The notes under the pieces: generated by a model
Seen by the model: the letters and a program-made list of their open reading frames with translations, nothing else
Database searches by the model: none
Told to the model about the DNA's origin: nothing
In this document: positions 9,224 through 17,773 of the stretch, in pieces
Layout of the letters: the number at the start of each line of letters is the position of its first letter
How positions within the stretch are numbered: the stretch's first letter is position 1
Assembly: GCA_030696525.1 (NCBI GenBank)
Contig: JAUYSB010000172.1
Location: forward strand, 1-34,046
Direction: 5' to 3'
From: Hydrogenophaga sp.
Lineage (GTDB): Bacteria > Pseudomonadota > Gammaproteobacteria > Burkholderiales > Burkholderiaceae_C
Length of the DNA stretch: 34,046 nucleotides
Translations under genes and position numbers: made by a program

Positions 9224-9493
9224 ATGCCGATTCAATCGTTTTTGTGTCCCGACACTCAAGCTCTCTTCTTGACTGGCAAGAGTCGCCGGTTTGCAAATAT
9301 CAAGAACGTGGCTGAAAGAAAGTTGGTACAGCTAGACGCAGCGCCATCCGTGAACTTCATGAAAGCTCCCCCTGGCAATGACTTGAAGGAATACGACGGA
9401 GCTTGGCATGTGCGGATAAATGACCAGTGGCGACTTACATTCAAGTGGGGAGACAGTGGACCCTACGACGTGCTGATCGAAGATCCGCACTGA
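9224..9493 (+). CDS. higB: HigB-type (RelE superfamily) toxin
   Basis: ...SRRFANIKNVAERKLVQLDAA...LKEYDGAWHVRINDQWRLTFKW; followed by HigA. Confidence 0.88.
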   Translation: MPIQSFLCPDTQALFLTGKSRRFANIKNVAERKLVQLDAAPSVNFMKAPPGNDLKEYDGAWHVRINDQWRLTFKWGDSGPYDVLIEDPH

Positions 9494-9538
9494 TTTTGCA
9501 TCGAGCGAATCAAGTCCCTGCACAGAAAAGGAGTGCAA

Positions 9539-9844
9539 ATGTTCAAGAACGGTATGAGGCCAGTTCACCCTGGCGAGATCTTGCTGGAAGACTACATCAA
9601 GCCTTTGGGCGTCAGCGTGCGCGCTGTGTCCATTGGACTGTGCATCCCCTACTCGCGTCTCAGTGAAATTGTGAAGGGCGAACGTGGTGTGACGGCAGAC
9701 ACCGCCCTGCGCCTCGAACGCTATTTTGGTAGCGAGGCGATCGGCTGGCTGAACCTGCAGGCCGCCTATGAGTTGCGCACGGCCGAGTTAGAGCGAGGTA
9801 AGGCAATTGCACGTGAAATCAAACCCTTGGCGCTTGCGGCCTGA
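9539..9844 (+). CDS. higA: HigA-type XRE antitoxin
   Basis: MRPVHPGEILLEDYIKPLGVSVRAVSIGLCIPYSRLSEIVKGERGVTADTALRLERYFG. Confidence 0.9.
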   Translation: MFKNGMRPVHPGEILLEDYIKPLGVSVRAVSIGLCIPYSRLSEIVKGERGVTADTALRLERYFGSEAIGWLNLQAAYELRTAELERGKAIAREIKPLALAA

Positions 9845-9904
9845 TCCCAACGCTGCGATTCGTTGAGGATTCTGGTCTAGGGTTCATGCGCATTGGCATG
9901 GTGC

Positions 9905-9958
9905 TTCAGAAAATACAGATACCAATTTCGCTTTCGATTGTGTTCTGTATTTTCCGAA
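9905..9958. repeat. 15-bp imperfect inverted repeat
   Basis: TTCAGAAAATACAGA (9905-9919) / TCTGTATTTTCCGAA (9944-9958), one mismatch, 24-bp spacer. Confidence 0.8.
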
Positions 9959-10133
9959 ACCGTCTCGCTCACGCAACCGATGGATCTTCGGCATCAGTCG
10001 CCCATGGTGGACATAGCGCCGGCCTCTGACGGACGAGTACGTTTCGGGGGTGGGTGCGATCGAGGTCGGCAGGGTTGCTTTATCTGTAAGGCATTCTAGA
10101 CAGGCGAGCTGCAGAAAACTACCATGCGCAGCT

Positions 10134-10796
10134 ATGCCCGGCACCTCGGAAATCACATCAACGGTGGACCAGCAGCTTCTGCTGCAGCTAGGTGCGCGGC
10201 TCAAGCGTGTGCGACTTCAGCAAGGGTTGACGACGATCCAGATGGCTGAGCGGGCGGGGTTGTCACGGATGACCCTCCGGTCCATCGAGGCCGGTGAACC
10301 CACGCCAACCATCGGCAGTTACGTGCGGGTGATGCAGGCGCTGGGGGTGTCGCAGGACCTCGCATTGCTTGCGTCCGGTACCGAGTCCGTTTCGAAGCGC
10401 CGCCAGGGGGCCTTGCTTGGCTCTAAAAAGCTTTTGATTTCCGTCAGCCACGCACGGCATGAGTTGCAAGACCTTCAAAGCTTGGTGTTGCACCAGGAGG
10501 CGGTGCGTCTTGTGAAGCAAGACCCTGCCCTGCTCCAGCGCGCTATCGACACGCTGAATCGATGGCGGGCCACGACAAGTTCACATTCCTAGGCGTTGCT
10601 CGACGAGTGGTCCACCATATTGCAGCGTCGGGCGTGGCGACGGGCTCTCGCGCATACCGGCCGCGCCCAGCAGTTGCGCCAAGCGTCACCGCTGACGGTT
10701 CTTTTGCCTGATGAAACCCGCCGCCGGATTTTGGCGGAAGTTCGCGATCTCAAATCCGGAGTGCGTGTGACTGTCCCAGCCACCCCCCGCAGTTAG
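10134..10796 (+). pseudogene. XRE-family regulator interrupted by one in-frame TAG
   Basis: HTH in 10134..10592 (LGARLKRVRLQQGLTTIQMAERAGLSRMTLRSIEAGEPTPTI); TAG at 10590-10592, same frame continues open ALLDEWSTILQRRAWRRALAHTGRAQQLRQASPLTVLLPDETRRRILAEVRDLKSG to 10796. Confidence 0.65.
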
Positions 10797-10838
10797 TGAG
10801 GTGTGTGGCGTGACCCAACCCGCTGACTGAACGCCTCA

Positions 10839-11174
10839 TCAGAGTGAGAGCTTGACAACTATCGCCAAGTCGATGACGAGGAGTGCTGCGAGCATCCACT
10901 TCAAATGGGTGATCCCTTTTTGGATGGTGTCAAAGCCAACCTTTGGGGCCAAGGGGCCGTCCTCAAAGCCTTTCAGGCGCACCGTTGCACACTGCTCCCA
11001 GGCCTCGATTCTTGAGGTCAAGTGGTACTCAAACGACTGCAAATCGCTGCGACGCACAACCCCCTGACCCAGCACGTCCGCCAAGTGTCTCGACTGCACT
11101 TGTGCCTGTGCTGAAGGTACACCCGCTGTTTCAAGCTTCTTGGCGTAGTCGAGGGTGTCGAACGGAATGCTCAT
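10839..11174 (-). CDS. Small coiled-coil/membrane protein (DUF1640-like)
   Basis: MSIPFDTLDYAKKLETAGVPSAQAQVQSRHLADV... with one C-terminal TM helix (WMLAALLVIDLAIVVKL). Confidence 0.6.
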   Translation of the reverse strand: MSIPFDTLDYAKKLETAGVPSAQAQVQSRHLADVLGQGVVRRSDLQSFEYHLTSRIEAWEQCATVRLKGFEDGPLAPKVGFDTIQKGITHLKWMLAALLVIDLAIVVKLSL

Positions 11175-11275
11175 GCGCTCATTCCTGGCAAGATCACTTC
11201 GATGCTGATTTTGAGTATCACGTGGCCCTCGCTTGACGCTTCAGTAGCCGAACTACCCGTGTGCCCTGTCCAGCC

Positions 11276-11506
11276 CTATTCAGGGCTTTTGCCTTCACTG
11301 GGTTCAGTGTTGATCCGATGTCTCAAGTCCTCAAGGTACTTGGTAAGGGCATCGATCCAAGGCAAGCACAGGCTCAGCGCCATCACGCAGACAACGAAGG
11401 TGACCATGCCCCAATACAGTTCCATTGTGTCAACCCGGTTGGCGTGACCCATCCGGGTCACTTGTGGAAAAAGGAGGGTACTACTGTTTGACTGCATGCA
11501 CGTCAA
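11276..11506 (-). CDS. Small predicted membrane protein
   Basis: MELYWGMVTFVVCVMALSLCLPWIDAL hydrophobic segment; overlaps the start of nothing on the same strand. Confidence 0.4.
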   Translation of the reverse strand: MTCMQSNSSTLLFPQVTRMGHANRVDTMELYWGMVTFVVCVMALSLCLPWIDALTKYLEDLRHRINTEPSEGKSPE

Positions 11507-12408
11507 ACGGCCCCACCGTGCTTGACGGCAACCAGGATCTCTTTGACACGCTCGCTCCCATAGGCAGACTGGGCCCAGTCAAACGGTGCCCTGCCCGTCA
11601 GCATGGGATGCGGGCTGGTCAGCCAGGCCGAGGCCGTGTCGGCTGATTCAAAAACATCAAGAGCCATCTGGTTCATCTCCAACAAGCGCAGCACGCACTC
11701 CGCGACTGGCACGGCCAGCTTGTTCCCTATGATGGCCACTCGCTGTGCCGCTCTGAGGTCAAGACCCACCAGCTTGGCCAGTGCACTTGGCGTCACGCCC
11801 AGGTATTCGCCCAGTGGCTCCAGAATGGCGCCTGACAGACCGTGCGTGATGATTGAATACCCCATGGCTGAGGTGAGGGGCGCGAAGCTGTCCAGACTCA
11901 CCGACCGCTCAAGCGCAGCGGTTTCACCGGGCGGCGTTGCTGATGGGGGCTGAATCGGAGCTGCAGGGGACCCGAGAAGCGTTTCCAGCGACTTGCGCGC
12001 TTCGGCGCGCAGGTCGGTATTCGATGGGAGGTTGTCCAGCAAGAGCATGACCTTGGCCATCCCCTGCGGCGTGGCGGACGCCATTTCGGGACTGAGCCCG
12101 TCAAGCTCTTCGCAGGGGGTGTCAAGCCAGCGCCGCGCATGCTCCCAAGAGTGGAACCGGGCGTATGCGGCCTCGTCCAAGTCCATCAAGCGATCATGGT
12201 CGGGGCTGCCAAATTCCCGCCCTACAGGGGCCGCGTTCAGCCAGTTTTCCTCTTTCGTCATCTGGGACCTCACTGACATGGGGCCGGCTTGTTGCGGTGC
12301 ATGACTTTCGCCAATGGTATTCGCTGCAGTTGGTGTGGCGCGGTCGAAGAGAACGTTCGGTTGAATACACGCCGGGCAATGGTCAGTAGGCATTCTCCCG
12401 CACGACAC
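11503..12408 (-). CDS. Protein with C-terminal DUF2384 (MbcA/ParS/Xre antitoxin-like) domain
   Basis: VPVAECVLRLLEMNQMALDVFESADTASAWLTSPHPMLTGRAPFDWAQSAYGSERVKEIL resembles DUF2384; N-terminal half has a second similar segment (SWEHARRWLDTPCEELDGLSPEMASATPQGMAKVMLLLDNL). Confidence 0.65.
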   Translation of the reverse strand: MSCGRMPTDHCPACIQPNVLFDRATPTAANTIGESHAPQQAGPMSVRSQMTKEENWLNAAPVGREFGSPDHDRLMDLDEAAYARFHSWEHARRWLDTPCEELDGLSPEMASATPQGMAKVMLLLDNLPSNTDLRAEARKSLETLLGSPAAPIQPPSATPPGETAALERSVSLDSFAPLTSAMGYSIITHGLSGAILEPLGEYLGVTPSALAKLVGLDLRAAQRVAIIGNKLAVPVAECVLRLLEMNQMALDVFESADTASAWLTSPHPMLTGRAPFDWAQSAYGSERVKEILVAVKHGGAV

Positions 12409-12508
12409 TGGACAGGCGCGAGTAGGAACGTCCAGGGGGCATGCAGGGGCGTGTAGAGACGTGCCACGTACGTTGGAATCCCACCGCAGCCAAGCCGGCT
12501 CGTCGACT

Positions 12509-13051
12509 TCAGGTGGAAGCTGCGTTGCAAAGGCTCTCGATGTCGGTTCGCACCGTGGCGTTCTTGAGCATCTCTTCAGAGACCTCTGCGATCACTTCCG
12601 GGTATCGCGCGCCTTTGGCTGTCTCGTACAAGTAAACGCGCCTGCCTGGCGAAATCGTCGAATCACAGGACCAGATCGCCTTTAAAGGCTCCATCTGCCA
12701 CTGGCCGCTCTCGTTGACATATCCGGGAGACACAAGCGACACCGATTTGAGCCGAATTTCTTTTGACTCGTGCTGCTTGATCACACTGTCCAACTCGGCT
12801 GTCGTGGAGAGCATGAAAGTGCTCGTGTACTCAAAATCGTCGTCCTCCTCCCCCTTGTGGGCGAAGTCGACCCAGAAGAATGGGGCATGAACTGCCAACT
12901 GGACAGCGACCCAGCGGTCCTCGCCAGGAAAAAAAACCTTGGACATGGGGTGCCGGTGCGGCTCGTGTGTGCAAAACATGCGGTCGTAGTCCTCAAAATG
13001 AACACTATAGATTGTAGCCCTATAGGGTTCATGCTGACGTAATCGAGGCAT
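12509..13051 (-). CDS. Hypothetical protein
   Basis: MPRLRQHEPYRATIYSVHFEDYDRMFCTHEPHRHPMSKVFFPGEDRWVAVQLAVHAPFFWVDFAHKG...; start position uncertain. Confidence 0.6.
   Translation of the reverse strand: MPRLRQHEPYRATIYSVHFEDYDRMFCTHEPHRHPMSKVFFPGEDRWVAVQLAVHAPFFWVDFAHKGEEDDDFEYTSTFMLSTTAELDSVIKQHESKEIRLKSVSLVSPGYVNESGQWQMEPLKAIWSCDSTISPGRRVYLYETAKGARYPEVIAEVSEEMLKNATVRTDIESLCNAAST
12999..13031. promoter_or_regulatory. Candidate operator (12-bp inverted repeat)
   Basis: TGAACACTATAG (12999-13010), 9-bp spacer, CTATAGGGTTCA (13020-13031), one mismatch; lies between/within 5' ends of divergent genes. Confidence 0.65.
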
Positions 13052-13364
13052 GTCCTCGCCCAAGCCACCTCACAACCACTTTCACCTCGCTTTGCGCACG
13101 GTCAGGCTCGCCAAGGGCTTGTCCCAGGAGGATTTTTCGCTGGTGTCCAGCCGGACCTATGTGAGCAGTCTGGAGCGGGCGCAAAAGAGCGCGACGCTGG
13201 GCAAGGTCGATGAGCTCGCCGAAGTGTTGGGTGTTCACCCACTGACATTGCTCACGCTGGCCTACGCCGAGCGAGGCGATCCTGCCCGGGTTGACAGCAT
13301 CGTCAGCCGGGTTCGGCGTGAGTTGGCGTCAATGCAGGGACACGACGCCGAAGCGGCCGACTGA
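13050..13364 (+). CDS. XRE-family HTH regulator
   Basis: LALRTVRLAKGLSQEDFSLVSSRTYVSSLERAQKSATLGKVDELAEVLGVHPLTLL. Confidence 0.85.
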   Translation: MSSPKPPHNHFHLALRTVRLAKGLSQEDFSLVSSRTYVSSLERAQKSATLGKVDELAEVLGVHPLTLLTLAYAERGDPARVDSIVSRVRRELASMQGHDAEAAD

Positions 13365-14446
13365 CTTGGATCTCGCCGGTAATTGCGGAGGTCAAGTTTT
13401 TCTCACCTCGTGGGGCCATCGTACCGGAACGACGCCTAGGGCCATCCAATCCGGACCGTCAGGTTCGGTGGCGGCCCGCAGAGCGTCGGGCCTCCTCGCT
13501 TCGGCTCAGTCGTTTGTATTCCTGCCGAATGCCTGTTCCTGCACCGGTGATGGGAGCAAAGTACAAACGTATGCTGTGTTTGAAGACACGTCGGAGGTAA
13601 GCCAACTCAATGTGCAGGTTTGAAATCATTAAACGCATGAGACTGTAAATGAAAGTTATGAGTGGCTGGTTACGATAGCCGCAATAGACTGAAGGGTCTA
13701 CTGCCATCTCCTCTGGGTGACTCCGTTCATGAAGGCTAAAAAATATTTGGCAGCAGGAAATTACATGCTGTTGAGATTCAGTGGAGGGCAAAATTTCAGC
13801 AGAATCGAGGTCGACAAATAGGTGGTTTATAAAATGTTTGCAGGTTAAATATCAATCGATTCGGAGGTCGGGCGGATATTGACGAAGGAGCTTGCCTTCA
13901 TTGATTACGTTTTTAATTGATTCGACTGCCAATAATGCCCCTTGTTCGTCTGTAATCAGAGGGCCAGTCTGTTTCTGAAATATACTCGAAGCCTTGATGC
14001 TGTTGACACTGGATTGATGCTGAATCTAAACTCTGGATACACGTTGATAGTCATGAGGCTTGATGCTGGGAGCAACCATCGAACTCAACGGTCAAGCGTG
14101 ATCTGATTATTAATAGATCTGTTCTGGTTTTCATTGGCCATTGCTGAATCGCTGGACGATCGTGTGATCATGTTAACTTCTCGTTGATAAGAAATCACGT
14201 AATTCCGTACTTGCGCGCCTTTTTGCGAGGCGTAGGCGGCAATTGGCAGGGTGCGCAATTTTTATTCTTGGGTCGGTCTATGGTCGTCCATCAAAATCGC
14301 AAAAAATACTTTCGGGGGCGGGCCGCAGGTTTGGAGACAAGGCTTTCATAAATCTATCTGTGGAACTATGAGTGTCCTTGAGTTTTGAATATGCAATGCG
14401 AAACCAATATATTTCCTGAGTCCAAAAATACATACTGGACAACTAG

Positions 14447-15636
14447 GGATGGTGTTCAAAACCCCGGTCAAGCCCGGATGGTGTGAGCGAGGCATGGCAG
14501 GAACAATGGCGTCATGACCCAACAAGACCTTGGCCTGAACCTGAGCACGCGGCGCACGCGCAAAGCGGTGTTCCTTGATGAGATGAACCTGGTGGTGCCG
14601 TGGACGGAATTGCTGTCGTTGATTGCGCCGCACGCACCACGGGCCAAGACCGGACGCCCGCCCTTTGAGTTGGTGACGATGCTGCGCATTCATTTCCTCC
14701 AGCAGTGGTTCGGACTGAGTGACCTGGCCATGGAAGAAGCCTTGTTCGAGACCACGCTGTATCGCGAGTTCGCTGGCCTCTCCAGCGTTGAACGCATCCC
14801 CGACCGGGTCAGCATCCTGCGCTTTCGCCACTTGCTCGAAGAACACCAGTTGGCGCCTCAGATACTGGCTGTGGTCAACGCCACCCTGGCCGACAAAGGC
14901 TTGATGCTCAAACAAGGCACGGTGGTGGACGCCACCTTGATTGCCGCGCCCAGCTCGACCAAGAACCAGGACGGTGAGCGTGACCCCGAAATGCACCAAA
15001 CCAAGAAGGGGAACCAGTGGCATTTCGGCATGAAAGCGCACATCGGCGTGGACGCCGATTCCGGGTTGGTCCACACCGTGATCGGCACGGCCGCCAACGT
15101 CAACGACGTGACGCAGGCCAGTGCGTTGGTCCATGGCGAAGAAACGGATGTGTTCGCTGACGCTGGCTACCAAGGCGCGGCCAAGCGAGAGGAAGTCCAA
15201 GGCATCGATGCCAATTGGCATGTGGCCATGCGCCCGGGCAAACGCCGTGCGTTGGACAAGGACAGCCCCATGGGCGCTGTGCTCGAGCAGCTTGAACACG
15301 TCAAGGCCCGAATCCGGGCCAAGGTGGAACACCCGTTCCGTGTCATCAAACGGCAGTTCGGGCACATGAAAGTGCGCTACCGGGGACTGGCCAAGAACAC
15401 GGCGCAGCTGCACACACTGTTTGCGCTCTCCAATCTGTGGATGGTGCGGCGCCGGCTGTTGCAAGGGCTTCAGGCATGAGTGCGTCTGCACGCGGCCAGA
15501 GGGCCACCATCGGCCAGAAAACGGGTAGTGAAAACGCACAAACTGCGTGGAATTCACCGAATTTGGGCCGCGCTGCTTCATGTCGTGGCAAACCGCCCGC
15601 TATCGGCTGGCACCAAACGTGTTTTGAACACCATCC
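14447..15636 (+). mobile_element. IS5-family insertion sequence (complete)
   Basis: Terminal inverted repeats GGATGGTGTTCAAAAC (14447-14462) / GTTTTGAACACCATCC (15621-15636), flanked by CTAG at 14443-14446 and 15637-15640. Confidence 0.95.
14514..15479 (+). CDS. IS5-family transposase
   Basis: 321 aa; ...GTVVDATLIAAPSSTKNQDGERDPEMHQTKKGNQWHFGMKAHIGVDADSGLVHTV...VFADAGYQGA...VEHPFRVIKRQFG (DDE). Confidence 0.95.
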   Translation: MTQQDLGLNLSTRRTRKAVFLDEMNLVVPWTELLSLIAPHAPRAKTGRPPFELVTMLRIHFLQQWFGLSDLAMEEALFETTLYREFAGLSSVERIPDRVSILRFRHLLEEHQLAPQILAVVNATLADKGLMLKQGTVVDATLIAAPSSTKNQDGERDPEMHQTKKGNQWHFGMKAHIGVDADSGLVHTVIGTAANVNDVTQASALVHGEETDVFADAGYQGAAKREEVQGIDANWHVAMRPGKRRALDKDSPMGAVLEQLEHVKARIRAKVEHPFRVIKRQFGHMKVRYRGLAKNTAQLHTLFALSNLWMVRRRLLQGLQA

Positions 15637-15879
15637 CTAGGAATTGCAAATCAAATGCATTGATTACATTGGCCAGCCGACCGCTATCCCACCGCCAGTC
15701 GCACGCTGCGCGATACCACTGGCCAGCCGACAACTGCCCGCTAGGGCCAAAACTACCATCACTGAAGTGAACGAAAGAGCAATGCGCAGCGGTTGTTTGC
15801 GGAGTCGAAGCCATGTGGGCGAAAAAAATCAGCGCTCATTCATACTGTTCACGAGACTAAGATATACTAGGCTTGATTG

Positions 15880-16023
15880 CCATATATTATATGGATCTAC
15901 CATATAGATCACCTTGCAATACCTGCGTATGGTCACTAGTCCCCCTGAAGAGCGCACATTTTGGCTGAGTGGGTGATTCAAAGGGGTTGGATCATTGGAT
16001 TCATTTTTACTGATATGAATCCA
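15880..16023. repeat. Cluster of AT-rich inverted repeats (candidate oriT/protein-binding region)
   Basis: CCATATA-T-TATATGG (15880-15894), GATCTA-CCATA-TAGATC (15894-15910), TGGATTCAT-10nt-ATGAATCCA (15996-16023). Confidence 0.6.
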
Positions 16024-16175
16024 CCCCATAAATTCTGATGTGCTTGTTGTCGCTCAGTGTTATAGGTGAATCCATATGATATGACGGCGTTGTATGGTAT
16101 GCATTTGCTAGTAATCCCGTCGCAACCCCTCTCTTTCCTAATGGATGAAGGGGTGAATTCCTATCCAGTAACCAT

Positions 16176-16718
16176 ATGAATGAGACCGAAAATGAACTGC
16201 AGCACTACCAAGATGCGATTGCGGGGATGGAAGCATGTATTACCTTCCTCTTCGACCAAGCGCAGGCGGTGTCTAATGCCTACCTCGAAGAGGTAGCCGA
16301 CCTGGATAGACTCAACAGCAGGGCTGGTCTTCGCAAGATGGGGGTAGGCATCCAACTGTCCTGCACGCGTAAAGGCAACCACCTTGACTTGAAGTGGACG
16401 GGTGTGAAGTGGTACGGATCTAAAGCCTCTCGAACTTCAAAATGGATAGCCATCACCAAAACTAAAGAAAAACAGTGCTACACCATTGAGCGGCTTCGTC
16501 CATACGCACAGGAATGGCAGATAGAGTTGATAAGGGAGACCGAGGAGAAGCTTACGCGAATACGAAGAAAGGCAACGCATGTTGTTGCAGCTATTACAAA
16601 TATGCGAAATGCAATTCGAGTTTTCAATGCAGATGAGGATGTAAAAATCGATGCAATGCTGTATGAGGCCGAAAGAGCGCGACTGGAAGATGTTGGAGTC
16701 GGGCGGCACGAGATATAA
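16176..16718 (+). CDS. MobI-like conjugative-transfer accessory protein
   Basis: LFDQAQAVSNAYLEEV...LDLKWTGVKWYGSKASRTSKWIAITKTKEKQCYTIERLRPYAQEWQIELIRETEEKLTRIRRKATHV resembles MobI of SXT/IncA-C elements. Confidence 0.55.
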   Translation: MNETENELQHYQDAIAGMEACITFLFDQAQAVSNAYLEEVADLDRLNSRAGLRKMGVGIQLSCTRKGNHLDLKWTGVKWYGSKASRTSKWIAITKTKEKQCYTIERLRPYAQEWQIELIRETEEKLTRIRRKATHVVAAITNMRNAIRVFNADEDVKIDAMLYEAERARLEDVGVGRHEI

Positions 16719-16775
16719 GAGTTCGTGCCCAAGGATTGTTGCAAGGCGGTCATGAAATTCTTGTTTGAGTTGCCT

Positions 16776-16818
16776 GCATGAATTGTCAAATGGTTATTTT
16801 GACAATTCATGCTTTTTT
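16776..16818 (+). terminator. Rho-independent terminator
   Basis: Perfect 15-bp inverted repeat GCATGAATTGTCAAA (16776-16790) / TTTGACAATTCATGC (16798-16812) followed by TTTTTT. Confidence 0.8.
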
Positions 16819-17407
16819 GGTGTATTGATTGCTGAAGTACACCAAATGCTCGAGCCTGTTGTAAGAATGTTTCGATGGGCTTGGTTATTGCTGTCTACAT
16901 AGGATAGTAAGCGCGTGCGCTTGGATGCGAAAAACATGCGTTTACATCGCTGGCTTTGTTGTGCTTCGACGCGAGGCGATGTGCGCGACAGCATCTGTGG
17001 ATCTGGTTTTGCCCCAGCCTACGAAATTCATGTCAACGCACCAATCATCAATCACTGATTAAAACTACGGTCGACCTTTAGAGCATGACTTGCACAGTTG
17101 AGACCTAGTTGGAGATGGCCGTCTCAAGAGTGCAGCCTGTCGATTCATTTGCAGTGGTTGCTCTGCCCGCTCGTCTGTTTTTCTAGCCGCTCTTTTGAGC
17201 TGCTGATCAATATGTCAAACCACTACACTGAAATGTTTGGGCTTTGAGTGCTATGGGTGGGCTGCTTAATCGGTCCTGAACTATTCATTTCACACCCCGA
17301 CTGCGCGTGATGCCGGCGAGCGCGGGGTGCCCGCCAGCCAATTCCGCAGTAGCTGCCACCGACTCTGCTGTACGCCGGCCACCGCGCACAGACGCAAATA
17401 GAGCCGC

Positions 17408-17627
17408 CGCAAGAAGGGCATCGACCAGGCGGCCATGCGCGGTGCGCTCGAAGCATGTGGCAAGGTGAGCGGCGTGCTTGCGGACAGCCTGGAGAAGACG
17501 ACCATGAACCGCGAGCACCGCAATCTGCTGCTCGACGGCCAACTGGTTTTGATTTCGCCCTACGACCCGAGCGCGGGGTTCAACGTCGGTAACGCCATGC
17601 AGCGCAACAAGCTGATCTACGCGCTGC
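17408..17627 (+). pseudogene. Internal fragment of a DprA/Smf-like gene
   Basis: [70 protein letters not shown]; in-frame TAG at 17399-17401 upstream and abrupt loss of DprA-like sequence downstream. Confidence 0.75.
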
Positions 17628-17773
17628 CATCCCCACGCCCACGGGCGACACCGTGGTGGGGCTGCGCAGGTGCTGGAGCGCTCACAAAGACGGTGATGAC
17701 TCGCCACCGCACAGACATTGGGGGGCAGAGTTGGCCAAGATGGGCCTGCAGCCCCTGCTTCACCGCCGTCACC

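Noticed and set aside
12509-13051. Unknown ORF as a possible RES-domain partner for the DUF2384 protein
   Set aside because: No RES-like motifs recognised and it pairs better with the divergent XRE gene.
13459-13791. 110 aa minus-strand ORF before the IS element
   Set aside because: No recognisable domain, unusual composition and no clear SD; insufficient support to call a gene.
14346-15581. 411 aa ORF antisense to the IS5 transposase
   Set aside because: Opposite strand of a clear transposase; no recognisable domain.
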